Part shown: positions 1 to 7,160 of the stretch, in pieces
Numbering within the stretch: the first letter of the stretch is position 1
Layout of the letters: the number at the start of each line of letters is the position of its first letter
Assembly: GCA_009701105.1 (NCBI GenBank)
Contig: WLKU01000019.1
Span: 1 to 14,766 of the forward strand
DNA: 14,766 nt
Source: Actinomycetota bacterium
GTDB taxonomy: Bacteria > Actinomycetota > Acidimicrobiia > Acidimicrobiales > Ilumatobacteraceae
Direction of reading: 5' to 3'
The notes under the pieces: model-generated
What the model was told of the DNA's origin: nothing
The model's input: the letters and a program-made list of their open reading frames with translations, nothing else
Database searches by the model: none
Position numbers and translations under genes: made by a program

Positions 1-54
1 AGACTGCTTTAATTTGCGCGCTTCTTCGAAGCGACGATGACGACCCTTCTTCAC
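1..54 (-). CDS. Small basic protein, N-terminal 18 codons only (cut by window edge)
   Basis: A reading frame begins at GTG (52-54, minus strand) and runs off the left edge, showing 18 residues, VKKGRHRRFEEARKLKQS. A Shine-Dalgarno-like GGAG lies 7 bases upstream of the GTG, and no other usable start precedes it in frame before a stop. The visible part is very basic at first and then looks helical. It lies about 104 bases downstream of the ribonuclease D gene on the same strand, so it may be the last gene of that run. Short basic proteins of unknown function with this kind of start are common in Actinobacteria, but I cannot assign a family from 18 residues. Confidence 0.5.
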   Translation of the reverse strand, partial: MKKGRHRRFEEARKLKQS

Positions 55-137
55 GGTAGGGCTCCGAACCTTGATCGGGTGACTACCGGTGAGGCAGCCA
101 CTTAGTGGATAAACATCGCTGTAAATCTTAGCCTGAT

Positions 138-158
138 AAGCCAGTGTTTAAGTGGCTT
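138..158. other. Weak hairpin after rnd stop codon
   Basis: AAGCCA (138-143) and TGGCTT (153-158) are exact reverse complements separated by 9 bases, immediately beyond the rnd stop codon. A run of four T follows on the plus strand only, so on the rnd transcript it is at best a 3' end stabilising hairpin, not a convincing intrinsic terminator. The remaining bases between the small basic gene and rnd show no further gene. Confidence 0.25.
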
Positions 159-1334
159 TTAGATCAGATTGTTGGATTGTTGGATTGTTGGATTGTTGGT
201 GGGTAACAGCCTGAGTCTGCCGTGGCCGTTAAAACTCAATCCAGCCTCACCCGACAGGATGCGCTCGATGTCTTTCCCCACCATCTCTGCTCGCCATCCA
301 ACGCTGAGTCTGCCTTGAGGTGATTTGCGCAAGAGCGACAAAATGTCGTTGCGTGTGCCGAGCAATGTGGCATCAATATGGTGAGTTCGTGCAAGTTCGC
401 TCATCCATGCAGTAATTAGACCAACCGCCGGACGCAATTCCTTATCGACGTCATCATTATCAATCTGCGGTAGCGAAACGACGACACTCTTACCTCGTTC
501 GACAGCTGCAAGCAGCTCGCGCCCTACTTCGCCACCGATCTGTCGATTCTCAACTCCCCTTGCCTTGAGTAGTTCGTCAGAAGTTGTTGGCATGATTTGT
601 GCAATCCCCAAGATTGCAATGTCGGAAAGAATTCGACGAGGAGGTACATCGGCTGCCATGGCTTTACGCTCTCGCCACTCACACACCGCTTGAGCGACGC
701 CGCGCGCTTGACCTTTAAGTGCCCGCGCCTCTTTCACGCGAAGCCAAGCATCGGTCGGATCAGCTGGTCCAGCAGGTCTCACACGCAACTCTTCGCAGGC
801 TTCATGCACCCAACTCAGACGATTCAGTTCGTTAAGGCGTTTTTCAAGATTGTCCTGAATATCGAAAAGATGTTCGACGTCGGTAGCGGCATATGTTTTT
901 TGATCAGCCGTCAATGGTCGTCGAAGCCAATCGGTAAGTCGATCACCCTTTGAGATGCTCACCTTCAACTCACTCAAAATGAGCGATGACAATGAGGGCG
1001 TGGACATCCCAATAAATCCGGCGGCTATCTGAGTATCAAACATGCGTCTAGGGGCCGAACCACATGCGTGATTGAGTACTTCGAGGTCTTGTTGTGCGGC
1101 ATGCAAAACGCACAGAGAATCTGAAGCAAAGAGATCGGCAAATAGAGCAAGATTGACAACAACAGGATCGATCAAAAAAATCTTGGTGTTGTACTTAATC
1201 TGGATCAGCGCTAGTTGTGGAAAGTATGTTCGCTCGCGATGAAACTCAGTATCCATTGCATAGCGGTCGCAACCTGCTATTTCTCGAAGCAGCGATTGCA
1301 ACTCACTATCAGAATCGATCCAAGTGATGTTCAT
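159..1334 (-). CDS. rnd: Ribonuclease D (DEDDy 3'-5' exoribonuclease with HRDC domain)
   Basis: This 391-residue protein is a 3'-5' exoribonuclease of the RNase D family, which trims the 3' ends of tRNA precursors and other stable RNAs in the cytoplasm. The exonuclease motifs are in order: Exo I with D28 and E30 (MDTEFHRERTY), Exo II with D83 (HAAQQDLEVL), and Exo III with Y148 and D152 (YAATDVEHL), the DEDDy set of metal ligands plus the catalytic Tyr. FDTQIAA (99-105) and the W-RRPL stretch (136-141) are also family-typical. A single HRDC-like domain follows at roughly residues 205-285, and a less conserved C-terminal segment ends in a tail encoded by an 8-base tandem repeat. The ATG start at 1334 lies 30 bases after the rhodanese gene, so the two are probably co-transcribed. 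The Shine-Dalgarno is weak. Confidence 0.95.
   Translation of the reverse strand: MNITWIDSDSELQSLLREIAGCDRYAMDTEFHRERTYFPQLALIQIKYNTKIFLIDPVVVNLALFADLFASDSLCVLHAAQQDLEVLNHACGSAPRRMFDTQIAAGFIGMSTPSLSSLILSELKVSISKGDRLTDWLRRPLTADQKTYAATDVEHLFDIQDNLEKRLNELNRLSWVHEACEELRVRPAGPADPTDAWLRVKEARALKGQARGVAQAVCEWRERKAMAADVPPRRILSDIAILGIAQIMPTTSDELLKARGVENRQIGGEVGRELLAAVERGKSVVVSLPQIDNDDVDKELRPAVGLITAWMSELARTHHIDATLLGTRNDILSLLRKSPQGRLSVGWRAEMVGKDIERILSGEAGLSFNGHGRLRLLPTNNPTIQQSNNLI
167..198. repeat. Four tandem copies of an 8-base unit inside the 3' end of rnd
   Basis: The octamer GATTGTTG is repeated four times without interruption (167-174, 175-182, 183-190, 191-198). On the coding (minus) strand this is CAACAATC x4. 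Because 8 is not a multiple of 3, the repeat is read through successive frames and encodes the last residues of ribonuclease D, NNPTIQQSNN, just before the stop. A change in copy number would shift the frame and alter the C-terminal tail but not the catalytic domains. Confidence 0.9.
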
Positions 1335-1364
1335 AGACGCAATTTGGTTGACGATGATTAAGTA

Positions 1365-1688
1365 TTAGGACTGTTGGCCGGTTGTCACCGGGTTTCCGAG
1401 AGCGATCCAGCCAGCCGTACCACCAATAATGTTGACAACATTGGTAATGCCTTGATCATGCAAAAATTCGCAAGCACGCATGCTTCTACCGCCAGAGTGG
1501 CAAATGACAAAAACGTCTTTATCTGAACGAAATGGATCCATGTTGGTTGGAACAGTGCCCAGTGGAATAAGAGTTGCGCCGGACACATGACCTGACACAT
1601 ATTCGTCAGTCTCCCGTACATCAATTATTTGAGCACCCGCAATCAAAGCAATTTTCAATTCCTCAATGGTAATTTCTCGTACTGACAC
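1365..1688 (-). CDS. Single-domain rhodanese-like protein
   Basis: A small cytoplasmic rhodanese-fold protein of 107 residues. It carries IDVRETDEY and the active-site loop CHSGGRS, with the catalytic Cys at residue 63, the form used in sulfur transfer through a persulfide; GGTAGW near the C-terminus is also typical. The frame extends two codons further to a TTG at 1694, but the GTG at 1688 has AAAGG seven bases upstream while the TTG directly abuts it, so I take 1688 as the start. It lies 23 bases after mobA and 30 before rnd. Adjacency to mobA suggests, without proving, a role in sulfur handling for molybdopterin or related cofactors. The physiological sulfur donor and acceptor cannot be read from sequence. 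Confidence 0.88.
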   Translation of the reverse strand: MSVREITIEELKIALIAGAQIIDVRETDEYVSGHVSGATLIPLGTVPTNMDPFRSDKDVFVICHSGGRSMRACEFLHDQGITNVVNIIGGTAGWIALGNPVTTGQQS

Positions 1689-1711
1689 GAACAAGCCTTT
1701 CGTTGCTGGTG

Positions 1712-2293
1712 CTAAATAGTACCTTGGTTAGGCAGTTCGGAAACTGTATTGATATTGCGCACAGAAGCCGCATCGAATTCAACTTTCGAAATTTTCAAAT
1801 CGGACACCGCACCGTGAACAGATCGCACACCGCGCTCGTACTCATTGCGAAGTATTGATAGGCATGGTTCTTTACGCCAAATAGAGAGCAACCAGTGTGT
1901 TCTTGATGCACTTGAGTCACCAACGACCACTACGGCATCGGATCCAGACTCTCCCATCTTCTTGAGCAGTGCTGCAAAATTGTCCGCCGAGAAAAATGGT
2001 GTGTCATTTGGTGCAAAAGCCACGAGAGAGCTTGTGGTGCTTTCCATTGCATCGATGATTGCCGCCAATGGTCCATTGCTTTCTCTTGCGCCAATTACAG
2101 ATTCAAGACCTAATTGGATACTGGTTTTTTCATCAGCGCCGACAAGTTTCGCTGTGCTCCCAAATGCTGATTGCAGATTATTTGCAACTACCGAAGCCAT
2201 GTATTGATCGCCGAGTAGAGCGAGAGACTTATTCTTTCCGAAGCGAGTGCTTTTGCCACCAGCAAGAATGAAACAACTACAAGATTCAGTCAC
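1712..2293 (-). CDS. mobA: Molybdenum cofactor guanylyltransferase (MobA-like)
   Basis: A 193-residue nucleotidyltransferase of the MobA family, which transfers GMP from GTP to molybdopterin to make the guanine dinucleotide form of the cofactor. Evidence is the N-terminal LAGGKSTRFGKNKSL (GTP-binding signature with its conserved Lys), NGPLAAI, APNDTPFF (the metal-binding D-x-P region) and the terminal NINTVSEL. The usual Asp in R-M-G-x-D-K is Asn here. The frame remains open up to 2371, which would add 26 residues unrelated to the family and overlap the upstream gene by 68 bases. The GTG at 2293 lies 10 bases past that gene's stop and gives a normal family length, so I chose it. Other nucleotidyltransferases (e.g. 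MocA-type) are the main alternative. No other molybdopterin gene is in the window. Confidence 0.8.
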   Translation of the reverse strand: MTESCSCFILAGGKSTRFGKNKSLALLGDQYMASVVANNLQSAFGSTAKLVGADEKTSIQLGLESVIGARESNGPLAAIIDAMESTTSSLVAFAPNDTPFFSADNFAALLKKMGESGSDAVVVVGDSSASRTHWLLSIWRKEPCLSILRNEYERGVRSVHGAVSDLKISKVEFDAASVRNINTVSELPNQGTI

Positions 2294-2303
2294 GCAACTG
2301 ATG

Positions 2304-2732
2304 CTAGAAGGTGTGTGAAGGATCGAGCTGCAATAAGAATTGTTCGCATCGATCAGCCTCCGTATTGTCACCGATCAATCGAGAGGTCTTCGCAAGTCCA
2401 CTGAGACACTTTAAAAATCCTCGATTGGGAATATGCGACCAACGAACATATCCGGAACCTTTCCAGCCGTTGCCGCGCAACGAGTCCAAGCCGCGGTGGT
2501 ATCCAACCCTGTACGCCATGTACGAATCCATCGTGTCGCGCCCAAGCGCACCCAACCAAGCCCATCCTTCGAGATATGTGGGGTTTGATGCGACAACTAA
2601 TACGACGGCAGCACGCCGATCACGGTCGCTCTGACTTAACGCTGCATCAAGCGCCGATGTCAACTGAAGTGCAACCTCGGGTAAACACATGTCGGCAGGC
2701 CCCACTCCTGACAAATTCACACTCGCGCTCAT
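2304..2732 (-). CDS. DUF3151 family protein
   Basis: A 142-residue protein of unknown function from an actinobacteria-restricted family. The diagnostic stretch is YRVGYHRGLDSLRGNGWKG (74-92) followed by WSHIPNRGFLKCL (98-110) and an AxRCEQFLLQLDP-like ending (126-138), which match what I recall of DUF3151. The predicted fold is helical with no signal or membrane segment. The ATG at 2732 is directly back-to-back with an in-frame ATG on the other strand (CATATG). An internal ATG at 2690, preceded by GGGG nine bases upstream, is an alternative start; the longer form keeps the Gly-Pro...Leu-Pro segment that family members show near their N-terminus. It is first in the minus-strand run leading to mobA, the rhodanese gene and rnd. 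Confidence 0.82.
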   Translation of the reverse strand: MSASVNLSGVGPADMCLPEVALQLTSALDAALSQSDRDRRAAVVLVVASNPTYLEGWAWLGALGRDTMDSYMAYRVGYHRGLDSLRGNGWKGSGYVRWSHIPNRGFLKCLSGLAKTSRLIGDNTEADRCEQFLLQLDPSHTF

Positions 2733-2771
2733 ATGTTCAGCCTAGGGTCGAGCTCATGCAAGAATACGAAG

Positions 2772-3071
2772 ATGAATTTATTTAACTTGAACGCCGATCT
2801 AGCTAAAAATCTTTCGGTAGGCGCCATCGTCTCTTCGGTCGTCGTTTTGTTAATTGCTTTAAAATTTGCCTCGTCACTCATCACCAAACTGCTGTTAGTC
2901 GGCATTTGTTGCGCAGTTGGCTATATCGGTTTCACTCAGCGCGACAGTCTCAACGCCTGTATTGAAGTTGTCACTGCTCAGGCTGCGAGTGGGGAGCCAA
3001 TTGAAATGACCTGCAAGTTGCTTGGTCAAGATGTGCGAGTGCAACTGCCCTCGCTACCATCACAGGGATGA
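2772..3071 (+). CDS. Small two-segment membrane protein, unknown function
   Basis: This 99-residue protein has two hydrophobic stretches, at about residues 15-34 and 37-51, with a short charged N-terminus and a polar C-terminal tail of about 45 residues holding two Cys (around 62 and 80). The topology suggests a small membrane protein with a soluble tail. The frame opens at an ATG at 2733 that abuts the divergent DUF3151 start. I prefer the ATG at 2772 because it removes 13 polar residues and leaves room for a promoter, although neither start has a strong Shine-Dalgarno. Its TGA overlaps the aminopeptidase ATG (ATGA), so the two are translationally coupled. I do not recognise a family. Confidence 0.6.
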   Translation: MNLFNLNADLAKNLSVGAIVSSVVVLLIALKFASSLITKLLLVGICCAVGYIGFTQRDSLNACIEVVTAQAASGEPIEMTCKLLGQDVRVQLPSLPSQG

Positions 3072-4324
3072 GCGACTCGGCACCCATCGCTACCCTGCTG
3101 GCACAGCTAGACGCCTCGCCAACCGCGCATCACGTTGTTGGGTGGTGGCGTAAACACCTCACCAATGCCGGATTTTCAGATTGCTCGCTGCTCGGCACCT
3201 TGTCTGCAGAAAAAGGTTTTGTCTGTAGAGGCGGCGCAATTATTGCCTGGAGAATTCCTGAAAAATCTTTGCACAACGGTTTTCGCATCGTAGGAGCACA
3301 CAGCGACTCACCCGGACTACACATAAAGCCGCAACCAAACAAACAGCACGCAAACATGTCATTGCTCGGTGTAGAAGTTTACGGCGGACCATTGCTGAAC
3401 TCGTGGCTCGACCGGGATCTTGGAATTGCAGGTCACGTTGTCTTGCAAGATGGTTCATTACATCTGTTTACGAGCGATACTCCGGTAGCTCGCATTTCGC
3501 AACTAGCCATTCACCTGGATCGAGACGTGAACGACAAGGGTCTTGTACTCGATCGCCATCAGCATCTCAATGCAATGTGGCTAACTTCGGATGGCGGCCA
3601 AGATTTTGATCAATGGTTGGCCAATACGTGCGGCGTGATCCAGTCCGACATTCGAGCAAGCTCTGCTCAATTATTTGATACGCAAAATGCATCGCTCATA
3701 GGCGCTGACAATTCATTGATCGCGTCTGCAAGAATTGACAATCAGGCTTCGTGTTGGGCTGCAATGACGGCATTGATTGAACAAAGTGACACGACATCAC
3801 CAAGTGTCGTTGCGCTTTTTGATCACGAGGAGGTCGGATCATCCTCTGCAACGGGTGCTGCAGGACCCCTGCTCGAACATGTTCTCGAGCGGCTGTGCAT
3901 CACCGAAGACCTCTCTCGGCAGGATTTCATTAATGTTTTGGCCAAATCGCACTGCGTTTCGGCCGATAATGCACACGCTGTCCACCACAACTACCCCGAA
4001 CGACATGACTCCAACCATTCTCCGCTCATCAATCAAGGCGTGGTGATCAAATCCAATGTTGGTCAGCGATACGCCACGAGTGCTACTTCAATTGCAGCAT
4101 TTATCGATGCTTGCGCCAACGCCAATGTGCCAATTCAACACTTCGCATCGCGCAATAACATCGCCTGCGGCTCAACAATTGGTCCGATAACTGCTACCCG
4201 ATTAGGAATCGACACCATCGACGTCGGCATTCCACAGTTGTCTATGCACTCTGCTCGCGAAGTGTGCGGATCACAAGATCCGATTTATCTGCGAGACGCA
4301 CTTCGTTACTATTTTGCTCGCTAG
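3068..4324 (+). CDS. apeB: M18 family zinc aminopeptidase (aspartyl aminopeptidase-like)
   Basis: A 418-residue cytoplasmic metallo-aminopeptidase, close to the usual M18 length of about 430. The conserved blocks are in order: GAHSDSPGL with metal ligand H78, EVYGGPLLNSWLDRDL (103-118), ARIDNQASCWAA with D224, DHEEVGSSSATGA with E254/E255, SADNAHAVHHNYPERHD with D300, RNNIACGSTIGPI and SMHSAREVCG with H394. Together these supply the two-zinc ligand set and catalytic Glu of the family. Members remove N-terminal residues, often acidic ones, from peptides; the exact preference here is not readable from sequence. It starts within the stop of the small membrane protein gene, and its own TAG overlaps the plsC stop on the other strand. 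Confidence 0.95.
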   Translation: MSDSAPIATLLAQLDASPTAHHVVGWWRKHLTNAGFSDCSLLGTLSAEKGFVCRGGAIIAWRIPEKSLHNGFRIVGAHSDSPGLHIKPQPNKQHANMSLLGVEVYGGPLLNSWLDRDLGIAGHVVLQDGSLHLFTSDTPVARISQLAIHLDRDVNDKGLVLDRHQHLNAMWLTSDGGQDFDQWLANTCGVIQSDIRASSAQLFDTQNASLIGADNSLIASARIDNQASCWAAMTALIEQSDTTSPSVVALFDHEEVGSSSATGAAGPLLEHVLERLCITEDLSRQDFINVLAKSHCVSADNAHAVHHNYPERHDSNHSPLINQGVVIKSNVGQRYATSATSIAAFIDACANANVPIQHFASRNNIACGSTIGPITATRLGIDTIDVGIPQLSMHSAREVCGSQDPIYLRDALRYYFAR

Positions 4325-4995
4325 TCGAGTATTTTGAATGCCCGATCGAACACAGTCTGCAAGGATGCCTGCAGTTCCGAGGTGAATGCGCTCATCATCT
4401 CGCGCGTAGCCCGTGCGCCATTCAAATCTTTTGGATAAATTGCATCACCAACAACTGCTACGCACTTTTTTGGGCGGGGCAACTTGGAACCAGGGGGCCA
4501 AATCTCTTCCGAACCAGCGATGCCAACAGGAATAATTGGAACACCTGTTTTGTAAGCGATGAATGCTGCACCATCAAACAATGGCTCGATGATTCGTCCG
4601 TGATGACGTGTGCCCTCAGGGAACAGCACGAGCGGATCTCCACGTTCCAACACGGCGATGCAACGCCTTAAGGCTTCAAGATCTGCAGAACCACGGGTTA
4701 CAGGAAAAGTACCCAACATCGTGAGAAATTTACCGATTGGCTTTATCTTCCACATCGAATCTTTACCCATGTACATCAACCGTCGCCGGGTGGTTGCAGC
4801 GGCGACTGGAATATCAAGGGTGGAGCGATGACTAGGAGCCAGAATAAAAGTGCCCGTCTTTGGAATCTTGTGCGCGTCAACTATTCGAAGACGCAAATAC
4901 AATCGACATATCCCGATCACAATGAATCGAACACTGAGATAAAAAATCTTATTTCCGAGAGACTTTTTAACGAGCTTTGTTGTTACATCAGCCAT
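4321..4995 (-). CDS. plsC: 1-acyl-sn-glycerol-3-phosphate acyltransferase (PlsC-like)
   Basis: This 224-residue membrane-associated acyltransferase would convert lysophosphatidic acid to phosphatidic acid in phospholipid synthesis. Block I is SHRSTLD (catalytic H56, D61; Ser replaces the more usual Asn before the His), block III is the FPEGTR substrate-binding motif (125-130), and block IV is VPIIPVGI (152-159). An N-terminal hydrophobic stretch at about 19-34 fits a membrane anchor. The frame is open to a TTG at 5010, but the ATG at 4995 has GGGA six bases upstream and overlaps the cmk stop by 8 bases, so I use that. The cmk-plsC neighbour pair is common in Actinobacteria and related bacteria. 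The acyl donor is not readable. Confidence 0.9.
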   Translation of the reverse strand: MADVTTKLVKKSLGNKIFYLSVRFIVIGICRLYLRLRIVDAHKIPKTGTFILAPSHRSTLDIPVAAATTRRRLMYMGKDSMWKIKPIGKFLTMLGTFPVTRGSADLEALRRCIAVLERGDPLVLFPEGTRHHGRIIEPLFDGAAFIAYKTGVPIIPVGIAGSEEIWPPGSKLPRPKKCVAVVGDAIYPKDLNGARATREMMSAFTSELQASLQTVFDRAFKILD

Positions 4996-5638
4996 TGAAT
5001 ATCCCAACAATTTGACTAACTACATCTCCTATGGTGCGATCACTCGTATCGACAACTATCGCATTTTCAGATTCTCGCAATGGGCTATCAACGCGAGTTG
5101 AATCTTTATAGTCGCGTTCAGCGATATCGCGCGCGATTTGCTCCACGTCACCACCAATTTGGGCAACACGCCGCTGTGCCCGAACTAGCGGGCTGGCTGT
5201 GAGATAAACCTTAAGTCGGGCATCGGGAAACACGACCGTAGCGATGTCGCGACCTTCAACAACACCTCCACCTCGTTCCGCAACCCATATTCTTTGCCTT
5301 TCGCGAAGTTCGCGGCGCACATCAGAATTTGCTGCCACAGAGCTCACCGCTCGAGTAACAGACGCCCCACGAATGTCGATAGTGGCATCAACTCCGTCTA
5401 CGAGAAGTCCTTCATCTGAAATGTCTAAGACAGTCGTAACTGCGAGTTGTGCAACAGCTGCTTCATCACCCGGATCGATTCCTTTGCGAAGAGCAGCATA
5501 TGTGATGCCGCGGTACATCGCCCCAGTATCGAGATATGGAAGGAGTAAAACGCGGGCCAACTCTCTTGCAATAGTTGACTTTCCAGCGCCTGCTGGTCCG
5601 TCAATAGCGACCACGTTGACGCTTGGTGCTATTACCAA
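4988..5638 (-). CDS. cmk: Cytidylate kinase
   Basis: Phosphorylates CMP and dCMP with ATP in pyrimidine nucleotide recycling. This 216-residue protein has the P-loop GPAGAGKST (14-22), the CMP-binding segment YLDTGAMYRG (35-44), VVEGRDIATVVFPD in the middle and RDYKDSTR in the lid/NMP region, all characteristic of bacterial Cmk. The start is a TTG at 5638 that overlaps the last codons of guaB1. GGGA lies six bases before it, whereas a GTG eight codons later has no ribosome-binding signal. Overlap with both guaB1 and plsC indicates co-transcription and translational coupling. Confidence 0.95.
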   Translation of the reverse strand: MVIAPSVNVVAIDGPAGAGKSTIARELARVLLLPYLDTGAMYRGITYAALRKGIDPGDEAAVAQLAVTTVLDISDEGLLVDGVDATIDIRGASVTRAVSSVAANSDVRRELRERQRIWVAERGGGVVEGRDIATVVFPDARLKVYLTASPLVRAQRRVAQIGGDVEQIARDIAERDYKDSTRVDSPLRESENAIVVDTSDRTIGDVVSQIVGIFNG

Positions 5639-7068
5639 CTCGTGTCCCGTGGACGACCTTCTTCATAACCAGATGCGCTCTGAATGCCGACAACTGCGCG
5701 ATCGGCAAACTCAGGTATTGTTCGCGCGCCCGCATAGGTGCAAGACGACCGCACACCAGCGACAATTTGATCAATAATGTCTTCGACACTTGGTCTTTCC
5801 GGATCGAGATACATCCGAGATGTACTAATTCCCTCTTCAAACAATTCTTTTCGCGCACGATCAAGTGCAGTTTCACTACGTGTTCGGTTACGAACGGCTC
5901 TGTTTGAAGCCATGCCGAAACTTTCTTTAAACAGTCGACCATCGGAATCTCGAAGTGTGTCGGCGGCGCTTTCATATGTGCCCGCAAGTAGCGAACCAAA
6001 CATCACATTGGAAGCACCAGCGGCAAGACCCAACGCCACATCGCGCGGGTAACGCACTCCTCCATCGGCCCAAATGTGTTTGCCGAGGCGAGCGGATTCT
6101 GCTGAACATTCCAACACAGCCGAAAATTGTGGGCGACCTACACCTGTCATCATGCGAGTCGTACACATGGCACCTGGTCCAACACCAACCTTGACGATGT
6201 CTGCTCCTGCCTCAATAAGTTGACGCGTTCCTGATGCGGTAACAACGTTGCCGGCCACAACTGGCAAGGTGCCAACTGCCCCACGTACTTGTGCAACTGC
6301 CTGCAGCATGCGTTCTTGATGGCCGTGAGCGGTGTCCACCACGAGCACATCGACACCCATTTTTGCTAGAGCCTTTGCACGAACATCCGGCTCGCTATTA
6401 ATTCCAACTGCGACACCAATCATCAATCGACCCTGCTTGTCGAGTGCTGGTTGATAGATCGTGGAGCGCAATGTTCCCTTACGAGTTACACACCCAACGA
6501 GTCGTCCTGCATCGTCAATCACCGGTGCAAATGTGATGCGCAATTCGGTCATCTCATTAAACATCTCTTCGGCAGTCAGCGTAGAACTGAGTGAAATCAA
6601 GTCACGACTCATCGACGTGTGCAATTGACTAAACCGATCGAAACCGGCAGCATCGTGCTCGGTAAAAATGCCGGCTGGTCGTCCGTCGTCATCCATCACG
6701 ATCACCGCTCCATGGGCGCGCTTATGAATCAGGCTTAGAGCCTCGCCGACTGTTCCGTCGCCAGGCATCGTGATTGGCGTTTCGAAAACCGTGTGACGGG
6801 TTTTTACAAAATCAACAACTGTTTGCACCACATCAAGCGGGATATCTTGCGGCAACACCACGAGACCACCACGACGTGCGACAGTCTCTGCCATACGTCT
6901 TCCAGCGATGGCAGTCATATTAGAAACTACGACCGGAATTGTCGTTCCAAGACCGTCGGGCGTTGCAAGATCGACACTCTGTCGCGACTGAATGCTAGAC
7001 ATGCTCGGCACCATAAAGACATCGTTATATGTCAGATCAAACGTTGGTGCTTCGTTGAGAAATTGCAT
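5632..7068 (-). CDS. guaB1: GuaB1-type IMP dehydrogenase/GMP reductase family protein with CBS pair
   Basis: A 478-residue TIM-barrel enzyme of the IMPDH/GMP reductase superfamily. The barrel opens with LTYNDVFMVPS, is interrupted at about residues 95-205 by a tandem CBS module, and resumes at about 215. The catalytic loop is VGPGAMCTTRMMTGVGRPQ with Cys302, and the phosphate-binding DGGVRYP, GLAAGASNVMFGSLLAG and EGISTS stretches follow. The long IMPDH flap motif is not evident. Actinobacteria carry this GuaB1 form beside authentic IMPDH, and a mycobacterial GuaB1 has been reported to be an NADPH-dependent GMP reductase regulated through its CBS domains. GMP reductase (GMP to IMP) is therefore the likelier activity, but that is family knowledge. 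The ATG at 7068 has ACAGG five bases upstream. It leads the guaB1-cmk-plsC run. Confidence 0.88.
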   Translation of the reverse strand: MQFLNEAPTFDLTYNDVFMVPSMSSIQSRQSVDLATPDGLGTTIPVVVSNMTAIAGRRMAETVARRGGLVVLPQDIPLDVVQTVVDFVKTRHTVFETPITMPGDGTVGEALSLIHKRAHGAVIVMDDDGRPAGIFTEHDAAGFDRFSQLHTSMSRDLISLSSTLTAEEMFNEMTELRITFAPVIDDAGRLVGCVTRKGTLRSTIYQPALDKQGRLMIGVAVGINSEPDVRAKALAKMGVDVLVVDTAHGHQERMLQAVAQVRGAVGTLPVVAGNVVTASGTRQLIEAGADIVKVGVGPGAMCTTRMMTGVGRPQFSAVLECSAESARLGKHIWADGGVRYPRDVALGLAAGASNVMFGSLLAGTYESAADTLRDSDGRLFKESFGMASNRAVRNRTRSETALDRARKELFEEGISTSRMYLDPERPSVEDIIDQIVAGVRSSCTYAGARTIPEFADRAVVGIQSASGYEEGRPRDTSW

Positions 7069-7160
7069 GTCAACCTGTCTCCAAATCTGGCCTGTAAAGC
7101 CAAGTAATACTACTGCATCCCGCGCTTGTATTCTTCAAAATTTTGTACAGTTCAAGGGTC
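7069..7160. promoter_or_regulatory. Divergent intergenic region between guaB1 and sua5
   Basis: These 92 bases separate the divergent ATG of guaB1 (minus) and ATG of sua5 (plus), so promoters for both must lie in or near it. An AT-richer patch occurs at about 7124-7146. I could not pick convincing -35/-10 pairs for either direction. No operator-like dyad or RNA structure stands out. Confidence 0.45.

Noticed and set aside
2294..2371. N-terminal 26-residue extension of MobA overlapping the DUF3151 gene
   Set aside because: The extra residues do not resemble the family and overlap the DUF3151 gene; the GTG at 2293 gives a normal length.
5244..5777. Plus-strand open frame of 177 residues
   Set aside because: It is antisense to cmk and the end of guaB1, Ser/Arg/Pro-rich with no family features; both opposing genes are well supported.
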